Below, piece after piece: positions 46,292-54,924 of a stretch of DNA of 64,000 nt. Each line of letters opens with the position of its first letter. Positions within the stretch are counted from its first letter, which is position 1. Source of the DNA: Streptomyces showdoensis (GTDB lineage Bacteria > Actinomycetota > Actinomycetes > Streptomycetales > Streptomycetaceae); the NCBI RefSeq assembly GCF_039535475.1, contig NZ_BAAAXG010000026.1, positions 744,001-808,000 of the forward strand. The letters run 5' to 3'. A program made the position numbers and the translations under genes. Below the pieces are notes generated by a model, which did no database searches, was not told the origin of the DNA, and saw only the letters and a list, made by a program, of their open reading frames with translations.

Positions 46292-46380
46292 CCCAGGTCA
46301 CCGGTCATCTATGCAGCACCACCCAGAAGCTGGAGGGGCGCTGCACTCGGAGGGGGGTGCAGCGCCCTTTCCACTTATCT
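46292..46380 (+). ncRNA. candidate small RNA ending in hairpin
   Basis: A possible 85-90 nt transcript from the Crp-like/TACAAC promoter. It ends in GGGCGCTGCAC paired with GTGCAGCGCCC (about 46337-46371), followed by TTTCC. The loop holds six G's; the opposite strand would read six C's. A 30-codon ORF at 46311-46403 overlaps and is an alternative. The hairpin also suits termination of the GMC oxidoreductase gene from the other side. Confidence 0.35.
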
Positions 46381-46399
46381 GGAACGTGCCCGGAACCGG

Positions 46400-48223
46400 C
46401 TAGTCCTTCTTCGGCGGCACCGCCGGCATTCCCAGGAACGGCAGCCTGAGCGCGCCGAAGGCTTCCGCCGGGACCGCCGGGGACTTGGGCTCGACGGCGG
46501 TCAGCCGTACGTACGCCTCCCCCTGGCGCGGGCGCGGGTCCTCCTCGCCCTTGTTCGGCCAGAACGACATCGCCCGCTCGGCCTGCGCCGTGATCGTCAG
46601 CGACGGGTTGACGCCGAGGTTGGCGGAGACGGCCGCGCCGTCGACGACGGAGATGCCCGGGTGGCCGTAGAGGCGGTGGTACGGGTCGATGACGCCCGAG
46701 TCCGCGTCCGCGCCGATCGGGCAGCCGCCCAGGAAGTGCGCGGTGAGCGGGGTGCCCATGAGCTCGCCGATGTTGGAGCCGGCGAAGCCGTTGATCTCCT
46801 CGGCCATCAGCGCGGCCGCGCGGGTCGCCGCCTCGATCTGGGTCGGGTTGGGCGCGCCGTGGCCCTGCCGGGCGGTGAGCAGGCCCTTGCCGAGGCCGCC
46901 GGGCTTGCGGAAGGTCGTCAGGGAGTTGTCCAGGGACTGCATGACCAGGCCGATGATGGTCCGCTCCGACCAGCGCCGGTTGGAGAGCGAGCGCACGGCG
47001 AGCGAGGGGTGCTTGACCAGCTCGACGAGCCAGTTGCGGACCCGGTGCGCGCCGTAGGGCACCTGGAGGACGGTGAGGCCGCCCATGGAGTTCGAGCCCT
47101 TGCCGTAGCGGACCGGCTCGATGTGGGTGTTCTCGTCCGGGTGGATCGAGGAGGTGATCGCGACGCCGCGGGTGAAGTCGACCCGGTCCTTGCCGTGCCG
47201 CTTGCGGTAGCGGCGGTCGGTGGTCTGCGAGCCGACCAGCGCCTCCGAGTTGGTGCGGGTGAGCTCGCCGAGCCGGGCCGAGATCCGGGGCAGCAGGCCG
47301 CTGTCCTTCATCCGGTGCAGCAGGGTCTGGGTGCCGTACGTGCCGGCCGCGACGACCACCCGCCGGGCGGTGAAGGTGCGTCCGGCGCCCTTCTTGCGGT
47401 TGTCCGTGGGCAGGGTCTTCACGGCGTAGCCGCCGCGCGAGTCCTCGGTGAGGGCGACGACCGAGGTCATCGGGTGGACGACCGCGCCGGCCTTCTCGGC
47501 GAGGTACAGGTAGTTCTCGTTGAGGGTGTTCTTGGCGCCGTGGCGGCAGCCGGTCATGCACTCGCCGCACTCGGTGCAGGCCTTGCGGGACGGGCCCGCG
47601 CCGCCGAAGTACGGGTCGGCGACCTCGCCGCCGGGCTTGGCCCGCACCCGCTCCGACCCGTCGGAGTCGGCGCCGTCCCCGAAGAAGACCCCGACCGGCG
47701 CCATGTGGAAGGTGTCGCCGATCCCCATGGCCTGGGCGGTGGCCTTGAGGTGCACGTCGGAGGGGGTCATCGTCGGGTTGAGCCGCACGCCCAGCATCCG
47801 CTTGGCCTGGTCGTAGTACGGCGTGAGCTCGTCCCGCCAGTCGGTGATGTCCTTCCACTGCGGGTCCTCGAAGAACGGCGCGAGCGGTTCGTAGAGGGTG
47901 TTGGCGTAGTTGAGGGAGCCGCCGCCGACGCCCGCGCCCGCGAGCACCATGACGTTGCCGAGCAGGTGGATGCGCTGGATGCCGTACAGGCCGAGCGCGG
48001 GGGCCCACAGGAAGTTCTTCAGGTCCCAGGAGTTCTTCGGCAGGGTGGCCCGGGTGAAGCGCCGGCCGGCCTCCAGGACGCCCACCCGGTATCCCTTCTC
48101 GGTCAGGCGCAGGGCCGTGACCGAGCCGCCGAAGCCCGAGCCGACGACGAGGACGTCGTAGTCGTACGCGCCGTCGTCCGGGCCGTCCTCGGCCTGATTC
48201 TGGGCAGGGGGTACCGCGGTCAT
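46400..48223 (-). CDS. GMC-type FAD oxidoreductase (cholesterol-oxidase-like)
   Basis: Protein of 607 residues; GGAGAGCC precedes the ATG. The FAD-binding start is DVLVVGSGFGGSVTALRL, then AGAGVGGGSLNYANTL, as in GMC and cholesterol oxidases. The segment CTECGECMTGCRHGAKN contains CxxCxxCxxxC, the spacing of a 4Fe-4S cluster, which is unusual for flavin GMC enzymes; I recall it from ChoD-like members. The C-terminal GMC signature is GNINPSLT-like (NLGVNPSLTITAQAERAM). The substrate is unknown; a sterol or other alcohol is possible. The aldehyde dehydrogenase gene lies 41 bases upstream in the same direction, so an operon is likely. Confidence 0.88.
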   Translation of the reverse strand: MTAVPPAQNQAEDGPDDGAYDYDVLVVGSGFGGSVTALRLTEKGYRVGVLEAGRRFTRATLPKNSWDLKNFLWAPALGLYGIQRIHLLGNVMVLAGAGVGGGSLNYANTLYEPLAPFFEDPQWKDITDWRDELTPYYDQAKRMLGVRLNPTMTPSDVHLKATAQAMGIGDTFHMAPVGVFFGDGADSDGSERVRAKPGGEVADPYFGGAGPSRKACTECGECMTGCRHGAKNTLNENYLYLAEKAGAVVHPMTSVVALTEDSRGGYAVKTLPTDNRKKGAGRTFTARRVVVAAGTYGTQTLLHRMKDSGLLPRISARLGELTRTNSEALVGSQTTDRRYRKRHGKDRVDFTRGVAITSSIHPDENTHIEPVRYGKGSNSMGGLTVLQVPYGAHRVRNWLVELVKHPSLAVRSLSNRRWSERTIIGLVMQSLDNSLTTFRKPGGLGKGLLTARQGHGAPNPTQIEAATRAAALMAEEINGFAGSNIGELMGTPLTAHFLGGCPIGADADSGVIDPYHRLYGHPGISVVDGAAVSANLGVNPSLTITAQAERAMSFWPNKGEEDPRPRQGEAYVRLTAVEPKSPAVPAEAFGALRLPFLGMPAVPPKKD

Positions 48224-48264
48224 GGCTCTCCTCGTACGGAAGGGGACGGCGAACGGGGTGCGGC

Positions 48265-49887
48265 TCAGCGCAGGCGGAGGGCCTTCATCACCTTCAGGGA
48301 GGTGCTCATGAAGGCCGCGTACTTCTCGTCGTCCATCCCGAAGGAAGGAGCGAGCGGCATCAGCCGCTGCTGGGCGACGGTCTGGGCCTCGGTGAACTTC
48401 AGGATGCCCTCGGAGCCGTGGCGGCGGCCGAGGCCGGAGTCCTTCATGCCGCCCATGGGGGCGCGGACGCTGCCGTACGCGGGCGCGTAGCCCTCGTTGA
48501 TGTTGACGGTGCCGGTGCGCAGCCGGGCGGCGAGGGCGTGGCCGCGGCGGGAGTCGGTGGTCCACACGGAGGAGTTCAGGCCGTACGGGGTGCCGTTGGC
48601 CCGCTCGACGACCTCGTCCTCGTCGCTGAAGCGGTAGATCGAGACGACCGGTCCGAAGGTCTCCTCGGTGCACACGGCCATCGGGGCCTCGACGCCGTCG
48701 AGGATGGTCGGCTCGTAGAAGAGGGGGCCGATGTCGGGGCGGGCGACGCCGCCGGCGATCAGCTTGGCGCCCTTGGCGACGGCCTCGTCGACGTGCCGGG
48801 TGACGGTCTCCAGCTGCCGCTCGCCGACGAGGGAGCCCATGTCGGCCCCGTAGGCGAGGGAGTTGCCGAGCCGCATGGCCTTCGTACGGGCGGCGAAGCG
48901 GGCCACGAAGGCGTCGGCGACGGACTCGTGGACGTACAGCCGCTCGATGGAGATGCAGAGCTGACCGGCGGAGGAGAAGCAGGCGCGGACGGCGCCGGCG
49001 GCGGCCTTCTCGATGTCGGCGTCCTTGAGGACGATCATGGCGTTCTTGCCGCCGAGCTCCAGGGTGACGCCGATGAGCCGGGCCGCGGCGCCCTGGGCGA
49101 CCTCGCGGCCGGTGCGGGTGGAGCCGGTGAAGGACACGTAGTCGGCGTGGCGGACGACCTCGGGGCCGACGACCGGGCCCTCGCCGATGACGACCTGGAA
49201 CACCTCGGCGGGCAGCCCGGCCTCGATGAGCAGGTCGCGGGCCCACAGGGCGGTCAGCGCGGTCTCGGTGTCCGGCTTCATCACGACGGCGTTGCCGGCG
49301 ACGAAGGCGGGCAGCGCGTCGCCGACGGACAGCTCCAGCGGGTAGTTCCAGGGCGCGATCTGGCCGACGACCCCGCGCGGCTGGCGCAGCTCGGTGACCT
49401 TGGTGAGGGTCGGCACGACCCCGGTGTGGTGCTTGGGCCGCAGGTACGCGGGGGCCTTGCGGCCGTAGTGGCGGGCGGCGACGGCGACCGACTGGACCTC
49501 CTCGTGGCCGTGCAGGCGCGCCTTGCCGGTCTCCAGCTGGATGAGGTCGAGGATCTCGCCCTGGCGCTGGAGGATCAGGTCGTGGAAGCGCAGCAGCACG
49601 GCCGCGCGGGCCTTGACGGGGGTCGCGGCCCAGGCGCCCTGGGCGGCACGGGCGCGGGCGAAGGCCTCGGCGACGTCCTCGGGGGTGGACTCGGGCAGGT
49701 CCGCCAGCCTGGCCCCGGTGAAGGGGGTGTGGTTGGCGGTACGGCCGGAGCCCGCGACCCCGCGGGTGAGCCGGGCGACCAGCTCGGGCGTGACCACGTC
49801 GGCGGCCGTGCGCGCGGCGGCGGGCACGGGGGCGACGGGATTGGTGCCGAGGGGGGCCGTGGTGAGCAGTGCCTGCGAGTCCGTCAT
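48265..49887 (-). CDS. aldehyde dehydrogenase, succinate-semialdehyde type
   Basis: Protein of 540 residues. The NAD(P) binding region APWNYPLELSVGDALPAF, the catalytic Glu in TLELGGKNAMI and the catalytic Cys in SSAGQLCISIERLYV are all present, as is the C-terminal GGMKDSGLGRRHGSEGI. The closest match by pattern is actinobacterial GabD2 (succinate-semialdehyde dehydrogenase), but the aldehyde could be the product of the adjacent GMC oxidoreductase. The ATG at 49887 was preferred to earlier in-frame starts for lack of ribosome sites there. Confidence 0.9.
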   Translation of the reverse strand: MTDSQALLTTAPLGTNPVAPVPAAARTAADVVTPELVARLTRGVAGSGRTANHTPFTGARLADLPESTPEDVAEAFARARAAQGAWAATPVKARAAVLLRFHDLILQRQGEILDLIQLETGKARLHGHEEVQSVAVAARHYGRKAPAYLRPKHHTGVVPTLTKVTELRQPRGVVGQIAPWNYPLELSVGDALPAFVAGNAVVMKPDTETALTALWARDLLIEAGLPAEVFQVVIGEGPVVGPEVVRHADYVSFTGSTRTGREVAQGAAARLIGVTLELGGKNAMIVLKDADIEKAAAGAVRACFSSAGQLCISIERLYVHESVADAFVARFAARTKAMRLGNSLAYGADMGSLVGERQLETVTRHVDEAVAKGAKLIAGGVARPDIGPLFYEPTILDGVEAPMAVCTEETFGPVVSIYRFSDEDEVVERANGTPYGLNSSVWTTDSRRGHALAARLRTGTVNINEGYAPAYGSVRAPMGGMKDSGLGRRHGSEGILKFTEAQTVAQQRLMPLAPSFGMDDEKYAAFMSTSLKVMKALRLR

Positions 49888-49997
49888 GAGGCGAGCGTAG
49901 GACTCATTCCGCCCTTTGGGTACCCGCGAGTAACGCGTTTTCACCACCCGCCCACACCGCGCCAGCGTTCACTGGCACATAAGCCCTGATCAGGGGC

Positions 49998-51668
49998 TCA
50001 CTGCGGTCCCGGGGCCCTCCAGTACTTCTTCACGATGTCGAACTGCTCGCGGGTCCGCTCCCAGCTCTCCTCCGGCGAGGCCATGTACAGGGCGTACTCG
50101 ACGCCGTCGTCGTCGTAGTACACCTGGTCGATGGCGTGCCGGGGTCCCGGGAAGGTCTGCTTCTCGATCCAGGTGAACTCCCAGATCGCGGAGTCGACCT
50201 GGTCGCGGAAGGTGTTCTGGGTCAGCCGGATCCGCCGGTACTCGGCCCGCCTGGCCACGATCTTCTCCAGATCGAGCATGTGCATGTACGGGTTCTCGAA
50301 GTCGGGCGACCGGTCGATGCTGATGCGGATGCGGTGGCGTCCGTCGTCCGGCGTGTAGTCGATCTGGTCCCCGTCCATCCGGCGCTTCCAGCCCTTGGGG
50401 ACGGCGAGGCTGAAGCCCTCCGGGTCCACGACCCGCTCCCAGCCGGCCGGGACGCCGCCCTTGGCCGGGTCCTTGCCGTCCTTGTCCGTGGCCTGCGTGA
50501 CGGGCGTGTCGTCCTTCTTGTCGCCCTGGCCGCCCATGTGGGTCATCGCGGCGAAGACCGCGCCGCCCGCGAGCAGTCCGGCGAGGACGGCCGCGAGGAG
50601 CGTGGCGCGCCAGCGGCCCCGGCCTCCGGTGGAAGCGCCGGAAGCGCCCGGCAGAGCGGGGACGGTGGCACCGGGGGAAGGCGCCGGGCCCTGCCCCTCC
50701 GGCGCGGGAGCGCCGCCGGCCGCCGGGTCGTCGTGCGGCACGGGCAGCGGGGTCGTCGTCGACGTCCCGGCGGCGGCCAGGTCCTCGGCCGGGACGCGCT
50801 GCGTCGGCACGTACGCCTGCGCGGCCTCCGGCGCACGGCCCTCCATCGCGTCGAGCAGCATCCGCCCGGCCTCGTCCGCCTGGGGACGCTGCGCCGGATC
50901 CTTGCGGAGCAGCGCCACGATGACCGGCGCGAGCGGGCCGGCCTTCTCGGGGTACGGCGGCTCCTCCGTCACCACGGCCTGCATGGTGCTGATCGGCGAC
51001 GTGCGGCGGAACGGCGAGCTGCCCTCCACCGCCGCGTACAGCGTGGCGCCCAGGGACCACAGGTCGGAGGCGGGGCCCGGGTCGCCGCCCTGAACCCGTT
51101 CGGGTGCCAGATAGTCGATGGAGCCGACGAGTTCACCCGTCCGCGTGATCGACGAGTCGCCCTCGATCGCCGCGATCCCGAAGTCGGTGATCAGGACCCG
51201 GCCGTCGCGCGCGAGCAGCACGTTGCCCGGCTTCACGTCGCGGTGCAGCACCCCGGCCGCGTGCGCGGCCCGCAGCGCGCCGAGGACGTGCAGCCCGATC
51301 CTGGCCGCCTCCCGGGGCTCGACGGGGCCGGACTCCTTGGTCTCGTCCGCCAGCGAGGGCCCGTCCACGTACTGCATGACGATCCACGGCCGGTCGTCGT
51401 GCTCCAGGACGTCGTGCACGGTGACCACGCCCGGGTGGGTGATCCGGGCCGCCGCGCGCGCCTCCTTCTGGGTCCGGGCGTGCAGGACCAGCCGGTCGGC
51501 CTCCGCCACGAACCGGCCCGCCGTCAACTCCTTGACCGCCACCACGCGGTGCAGCACCTCGTCGTGGGCGCGCCAGACCTTGCCCATGCCGCCGCGCCCG
51601 ATGGACTCGCCCAACCGGTAGCGGCCGGCGAGCAGAAGTCCGGTGCCGGTGCTCTCAGAATGTTCCAC
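49998..51668 (-). CDS. transmembrane Ser/Thr protein kinase
   Basis: Protein of 556 residues. Kinase domain about 12-275: glycine loop IGRGGMGKVW, VAVKEL, catalytic loop HRDVKPGN, DFG (ITDFGIAAIEG), and APE-like YLAPERVQGG, all intact. A Pro/Thr linker precedes a membrane helix (351-372, LLAAVLAGLLAGGAVFAAM). The extracytoplasmic domain (about 395-556) begins VPAGWERVVDPEGFSLAVP. It is the first of three kinase genes whose ectodomains share a similar opening pattern (GF, then S/E-L/V, then VP-x-x-W). It is separated from the next by about 150 bases. In S. coelicolor a similar kinase cluster has been linked to spore-wall assembly (recalled). Confidence 0.95.
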   Translation of the reverse strand: MEHSESTGTGLLLAGRYRLGESIGRGGMGKVWRAHDEVLHRVVAVKELTAGRFVAEADRLVLHARTQKEARAAARITHPGVVTVHDVLEHDDRPWIVMQYVDGPSLADETKESGPVEPREAARIGLHVLGALRAAHAAGVLHRDVKPGNVLLARDGRVLITDFGIAAIEGDSSITRTGELVGSIDYLAPERVQGGDPGPASDLWSLGATLYAAVEGSSPFRRTSPISTMQAVVTEEPPYPEKAGPLAPVIVALLRKDPAQRPQADEAGRMLLDAMEGRAPEAAQAYVPTQRVPAEDLAAAGTSTTTPLPVPHDDPAAGGAPAPEGQGPAPSPGATVPALPGASGASTGGRGRWRATLLAAVLAGLLAGGAVFAAMTHMGGQGDKKDDTPVTQATDKDGKDPAKGGVPAGWERVVDPEGFSLAVPKGWKRRMDGDQIDYTPDDGRHRIRISIDRSPDFENPYMHMLDLEKIVARRAEYRRIRLTQNTFRDQVDSAIWEFTWIEKQTFPGPRHAIDQVYYDDDGVEYALYMASPEESWERTREQFDIVKKYWRAPGPQ

Positions 51669-51819
51669 GTGCCCCCGCCTGTTTGCTCGGAAGCAAGGTT
51701 ACGGAGGGGGGTGCGGGGCGCGGAACCTCGGGGCTGGTTGTGGAACAACACTGTGACCGGCGGGGTGTCGGCCGCTCGGCGGTTCGTTCCTCGGCTCGCC
51801 CGGCGGTTCGACCGGCCGG

Positions 51820-54800
51820 TCAGCGCGTCGCCCGGTAGGCCTTCACCGCCTGGTCGTAGATCTCCGACACCTTGTCCCGCTCGTTCTCCGGGCCGATGAC
51901 CTGCACGACGTGGTAACGGCCGCCCTCGATCAGGGCCAGGTTGCGGACGAAAACCTCCCGCCCCGTGCTGTCCTGCCAGGTGAACTGGCCGACCGCCATG
52001 GCCTGTCGGCCGACGTCGATCCGGCGCAGCCCCGAGGCGCTGGACCAGGAGGAGTCCCGCCAGGGCTGGAGCTCGCGCTCCTTCGTGCGCTGGTACGCCA
52101 TGGGGTCCGCGCCGTTCGCCCGGACGGTGTCCCGGCCGGGGACCACGATCAGCGTGAAGTCGCCTCCCGTGTAGCGCACTTGCCCCGCGTCGTTGATCGG
52201 GCTGCGCCGCCAGTCGCGCGGCACGCCGACCTCGAAGCCCTCGGCGTCCTTGCGCAGCACGTAGCCGGGGGCGAGCGCCGGGCCGGAGGCCGGCGGCGGA
52301 GCGGTGGTCCGGGTGGGCGTGGCGGACGGCCGGGTCGGCTCGGCCGTCGGCGTCGTGGACGGCTTCCCGGAGGCGGGCGGGGCGGTGCTCCCGGTCGGCG
52401 GCGGGGTCGCGGACGGCCCCTTCCCGTCGTCCTCGCCCGGCATGACCAGCACGGCGTACGCCACGGCTCCGCCCAGCAGCAGGAGGATGAGGAGCAGCAG
52501 CAGGCGCCCGAGCGAACGCGGGGAACCCGAGGTGCGCGGGGCGGCGGTGGTGCGCGCGGCGCGCTGCGGGATCTCCTCGTGGAAGTCGTCCCGGAAGTCG
52601 TCCTGGAAGTCCTCGGGACGACGGGCGTACGGGGCCTCGTGGGCGGGTGCGTCGTCGTGCGCGCGGCCCTGGCGCGGCACGGCGCCCTTCGCGTGCCGGT
52701 GCCGGTGCCGCCCGCCCGCCGCGCCGCCGCGCCGCCGGCGCACCAGCTCGCCGCGCCGGCGCACGATGGGCAGCCGGGCGGCGTCGGGGGACGGCAGCGG
52801 CACGACACCGGTCCCGGCCTCCGGTTCGGGCGCCGAGCGCACCAGCGAACGCAGCCAGCCGCTCAGCACCTCGAAGTCCGGCCGCTCGGTCGGATCCTGG
52901 TGCAGCAGCGACTCCACGACCGGGCGCAGCGGACCGCACTCCTCGGCGAACGCCGGGGGTTCCGCGCACACCAGCTGGACCAGCTCGGCGGCACTGTCCT
53001 CGGGGTACGGGGCGTGGCCCTGGACGGCCCGGTAGAGCAGCGCGCCGAGCGCCCAGAGGTCGGTGGCCGGACCGATGGGCGGGGCGAGCCGCCAGTGCTC
53101 GTGGACCGGACCCGCCTGCTCGGGCGCCCAGCGCTCGGTGACGGGGCCCACGACCGCGATCCGCGCCTGCCGGGCCCGCTCGGCGGCGAGCCGGGTCACC
53201 GGCCCCCGGTACACCGCGGCGCCGCCCCGCGGGCCGCCCGGGGCGGGCACGGATGCGGGCGGCGGCGCGGGGGCGGCCGCCGTGTACCCGGCGGGAAGCG
53301 CGGGCAGCGCGCCGCCGCCCGCCGGCACGGAACGGGACCCGTCCCGCGAGGCGTGCGGCCCGTCGCTCCACGTGCCGGCGAGGTACACCCGCGGCGGCCG
53401 GGCGCCACCGCCGCCCGCCGCGCCGTCGCCCCCGCCCTCGTCGTCCTCGTCGTCCTCGTCGTCGTCCCCGTCCGTCCGCGCCCACCACTGGGGCTCGGGA
53501 AGGGCGGCGGGAAGCGCGGGCGGGGCGGGCGCGGCGAGGGGCTGTACGGGCGGCTGCCCGGGCGCGGGATCGGTCCCGGACTCGGTCCCGGGCGCGGAAT
53601 CCGGCGTCGGGGCTGCCGGGCGCTGGGCGGGCAGCGCGCCGGTCTCGCCGAGCCGCGCGGCGGCCCGGGCACCCGCCCGGTACGCGGCGATGGCCCCGGC
53701 CCGCGCCGCCCGTACGTCCGCGGCGGACGGGGTGCCGGGCACGGGCACGCCGGGCGCGGCGGGCGACTCGGGCCGGGCGCCCGCGCCGTCGGAGCGACCG
53801 GGGCCGGCAGCGGGGCCGTAGGGGGTGCCGGCGGGATCGGGCCCGTAGAAGCCCTGCGGGTCCCGGGTGCGGTCCTGGGCGTGGTCCCGGCCGGCGTCGA
53901 ACTCGTCCTGGGGTCCGGCCTGGAGTTCGTCCAGGGGTTCGTCCCGCGGCTCGGCCCGGGGTGCGTCCAGGGGTCCTGCCTGGTACTCGGGCCGGTAGTC
54001 GGACTCGTCGGTGGCGTAGGACGCTTCGTCGGTCCGGTAGGACGCTTCCTCGGCGGCGTAGGACGCTTCGAGGACCCCGGGCACTCGCTCCGGCTCGTAG
54101 GCGGGCACGGGCTCCCAGGCACCGGACCCGTGTCCGGCGCCCGGACCGTAGAGCTCGGCCCGCTGGTCCCCGGAAACGATCTCCTCGGCCTCGTGGAACT
54201 CCGGCTCGTACCCGTCGTCCTCGGGTTCCTCCGCGGTCGGGCGCGGTCCGAAGGACAGCTCCTCCTCGTCCGGGAAGGGCACCGGGGCGTAGCCGCACAA
54301 GGCCTCCTCCGCGGCGCCCGCGGCGAGGCCGGTCAGGACCACGCGGCCGTCCTCGCAGACGAGGACCGTGCGGGGGGTGACGTTCCGGTGGGTCCAGCCG
54401 TGCGCGTGCAGGGCGCGCAGGGCGGTGAGGAGGTCGGAGCCGATCTCGGCGGCCCGGTAGGGGCTCAGCGGGGCCTCGGCGAGGAGCTCGGACAGCGGGG
54501 TGGCCGCCACGAACTCGCTCACTATCCACAGCGAACCGGCCTCCGCGAACACGTCGAAGACCTGGTCGAGGCGCGGGTGGTCGGGGATCTGCGCGGCGGC
54601 CTGGGCCGCCTCCAGAGCGCGCCGGACGCCGGGGTCGGCGGGGCGCCGGGTGGCCCGGCCCGGTGCGGTGTACGGTTCGTCGCCGACGAGTTCGGCGTCG
54701 ACGACCTCGGGCAGCGGCACCTGCCGGATGCGGACTTCCTGCCCGCTGTAGGTGTCGAAGGCGCGCGTCTCGACCAGGTCGTACGCGTCGGCCGGCGGCA

Positions 54801-54849
54801 GGGGCAGGCGGTAGCGGTCCGCGAGCACCCTTCCCGCGTAGTCGTCCAC
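51820..54849 (-). CDS. pseudokinase with split kinase fold and ectodomain
   Basis: Protein of 1009 residues. The N-lobe (about 10-110) lacks the glycine loop and has VRIRQV where VAVK is expected. The catalytic loop reads HRNVTPRTV (154-162) instead of HRDxKPxN, and VVLTGLAAG replaces the DFG segment. A Pro/Glu/Gly-rich insert of about 390 residues then separates this from a C-lobe that starts RWAPEQAGP (about 572) with DLWALGALLYRAVQG. A membrane helix (781-803) and a C-terminal ectodomain (805-1009) follow, beginning KDAEGFEVGVPRDWRR. The missing catalytic residues make phosphotransfer unlikely, so it may act as a scaffold or receptor with the two active kinases beside it. Confidence 0.9.
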   Translation of the reverse strand: MDDYAGRVLADRYRLPLPPADAYDLVETRAFDTYSGQEVRIRQVPLPEVVDAELVGDEPYTAPGRATRRPADPGVRRALEAAQAAAQIPDHPRLDQVFDVFAEAGSLWIVSEFVAATPLSELLAEAPLSPYRAAEIGSDLLTALRALHAHGWTHRNVTPRTVLVCEDGRVVLTGLAAGAAEEALCGYAPVPFPDEEELSFGPRPTAEEPEDDGYEPEFHEAEEIVSGDQRAELYGPGAGHGSGAWEPVPAYEPERVPGVLEASYAAEEASYRTDEASYATDESDYRPEYQAGPLDAPRAEPRDEPLDELQAGPQDEFDAGRDHAQDRTRDPQGFYGPDPAGTPYGPAAGPGRSDGAGARPESPAAPGVPVPGTPSAADVRAARAGAIAAYRAGARAAARLGETGALPAQRPAAPTPDSAPGTESGTDPAPGQPPVQPLAAPAPPALPAALPEPQWWARTDGDDDEDDEDDEGGGDGAAGGGGARPPRVYLAGTWSDGPHASRDGSRSVPAGGGALPALPAGYTAAAPAPPPASVPAPGGPRGGAAVYRGPVTRLAAERARQARIAVVGPVTERWAPEQAGPVHEHWRLAPPIGPATDLWALGALLYRAVQGHAPYPEDSAAELVQLVCAEPPAFAEECGPLRPVVESLLHQDPTERPDFEVLSGWLRSLVRSAPEPEAGTGVVPLPSPDAARLPIVRRRGELVRRRRGGAAGGRHRHRHAKGAVPRQGRAHDDAPAHEAPYARRPEDFQDDFRDDFHEEIPQRAARTTAAPRTSGSPRSLGRLLLLLILLLLGGAVAYAVLVMPGEDDGKGPSATPPPTGSTAPPASGKPSTTPTAEPTRPSATPTRTTAPPPASGPALAPGYVLRKDAEGFEVGVPRDWRRSPINDAGQVRYTGGDFTLIVVPGRDTVRANGADPMAYQRTKERELQPWRDSSWSSASGLRRIDVGRQAMAVGQFTWQDSTGREVFVRNLALIEGGRYHVVQVIGPENERDKVSEIYDQAVKAYRATR

Positions 54850-54924
54850 GACGCCTCCCCACGCGCCCTCGGTCCCCCGTGCCCCGGTCCTCGGGGCCGG
54901 GGACTTTCACCATACGTGCGCCCG

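Larger units (their letters stand above)
45756..46399. other. intergenic: no protein gene, several hairpins and a small-transcript candidate
   Basis: This 644-base gap separates chorismate mutase from the GMC oxidoreductase stop. It holds a small hairpin at 45818-45838, inverted arms GTGACCGG (46003-46010) and CCGGTCAC (46029-46036), a strong 13-bp stem at 46179-46223, a Crp-like palindrome and a short hairpin-ended transcript candidate. Reading frames here lack normal codon bias. Confidence 0.6.

Noticed and set aside
46292..46380. 6C RNA
   Set aside because: Only one hairpin with a run of six C's (on the minus strand) is present; the known element has two such hairpins. I kept only the generic candidate small RNA.
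46311..46403. A 30-codon ORF starting ATG at 46311
   Set aside because: The ribosome site is poor, and the middle of the ORF is the terminator-like hairpin. No similarity is known to me.
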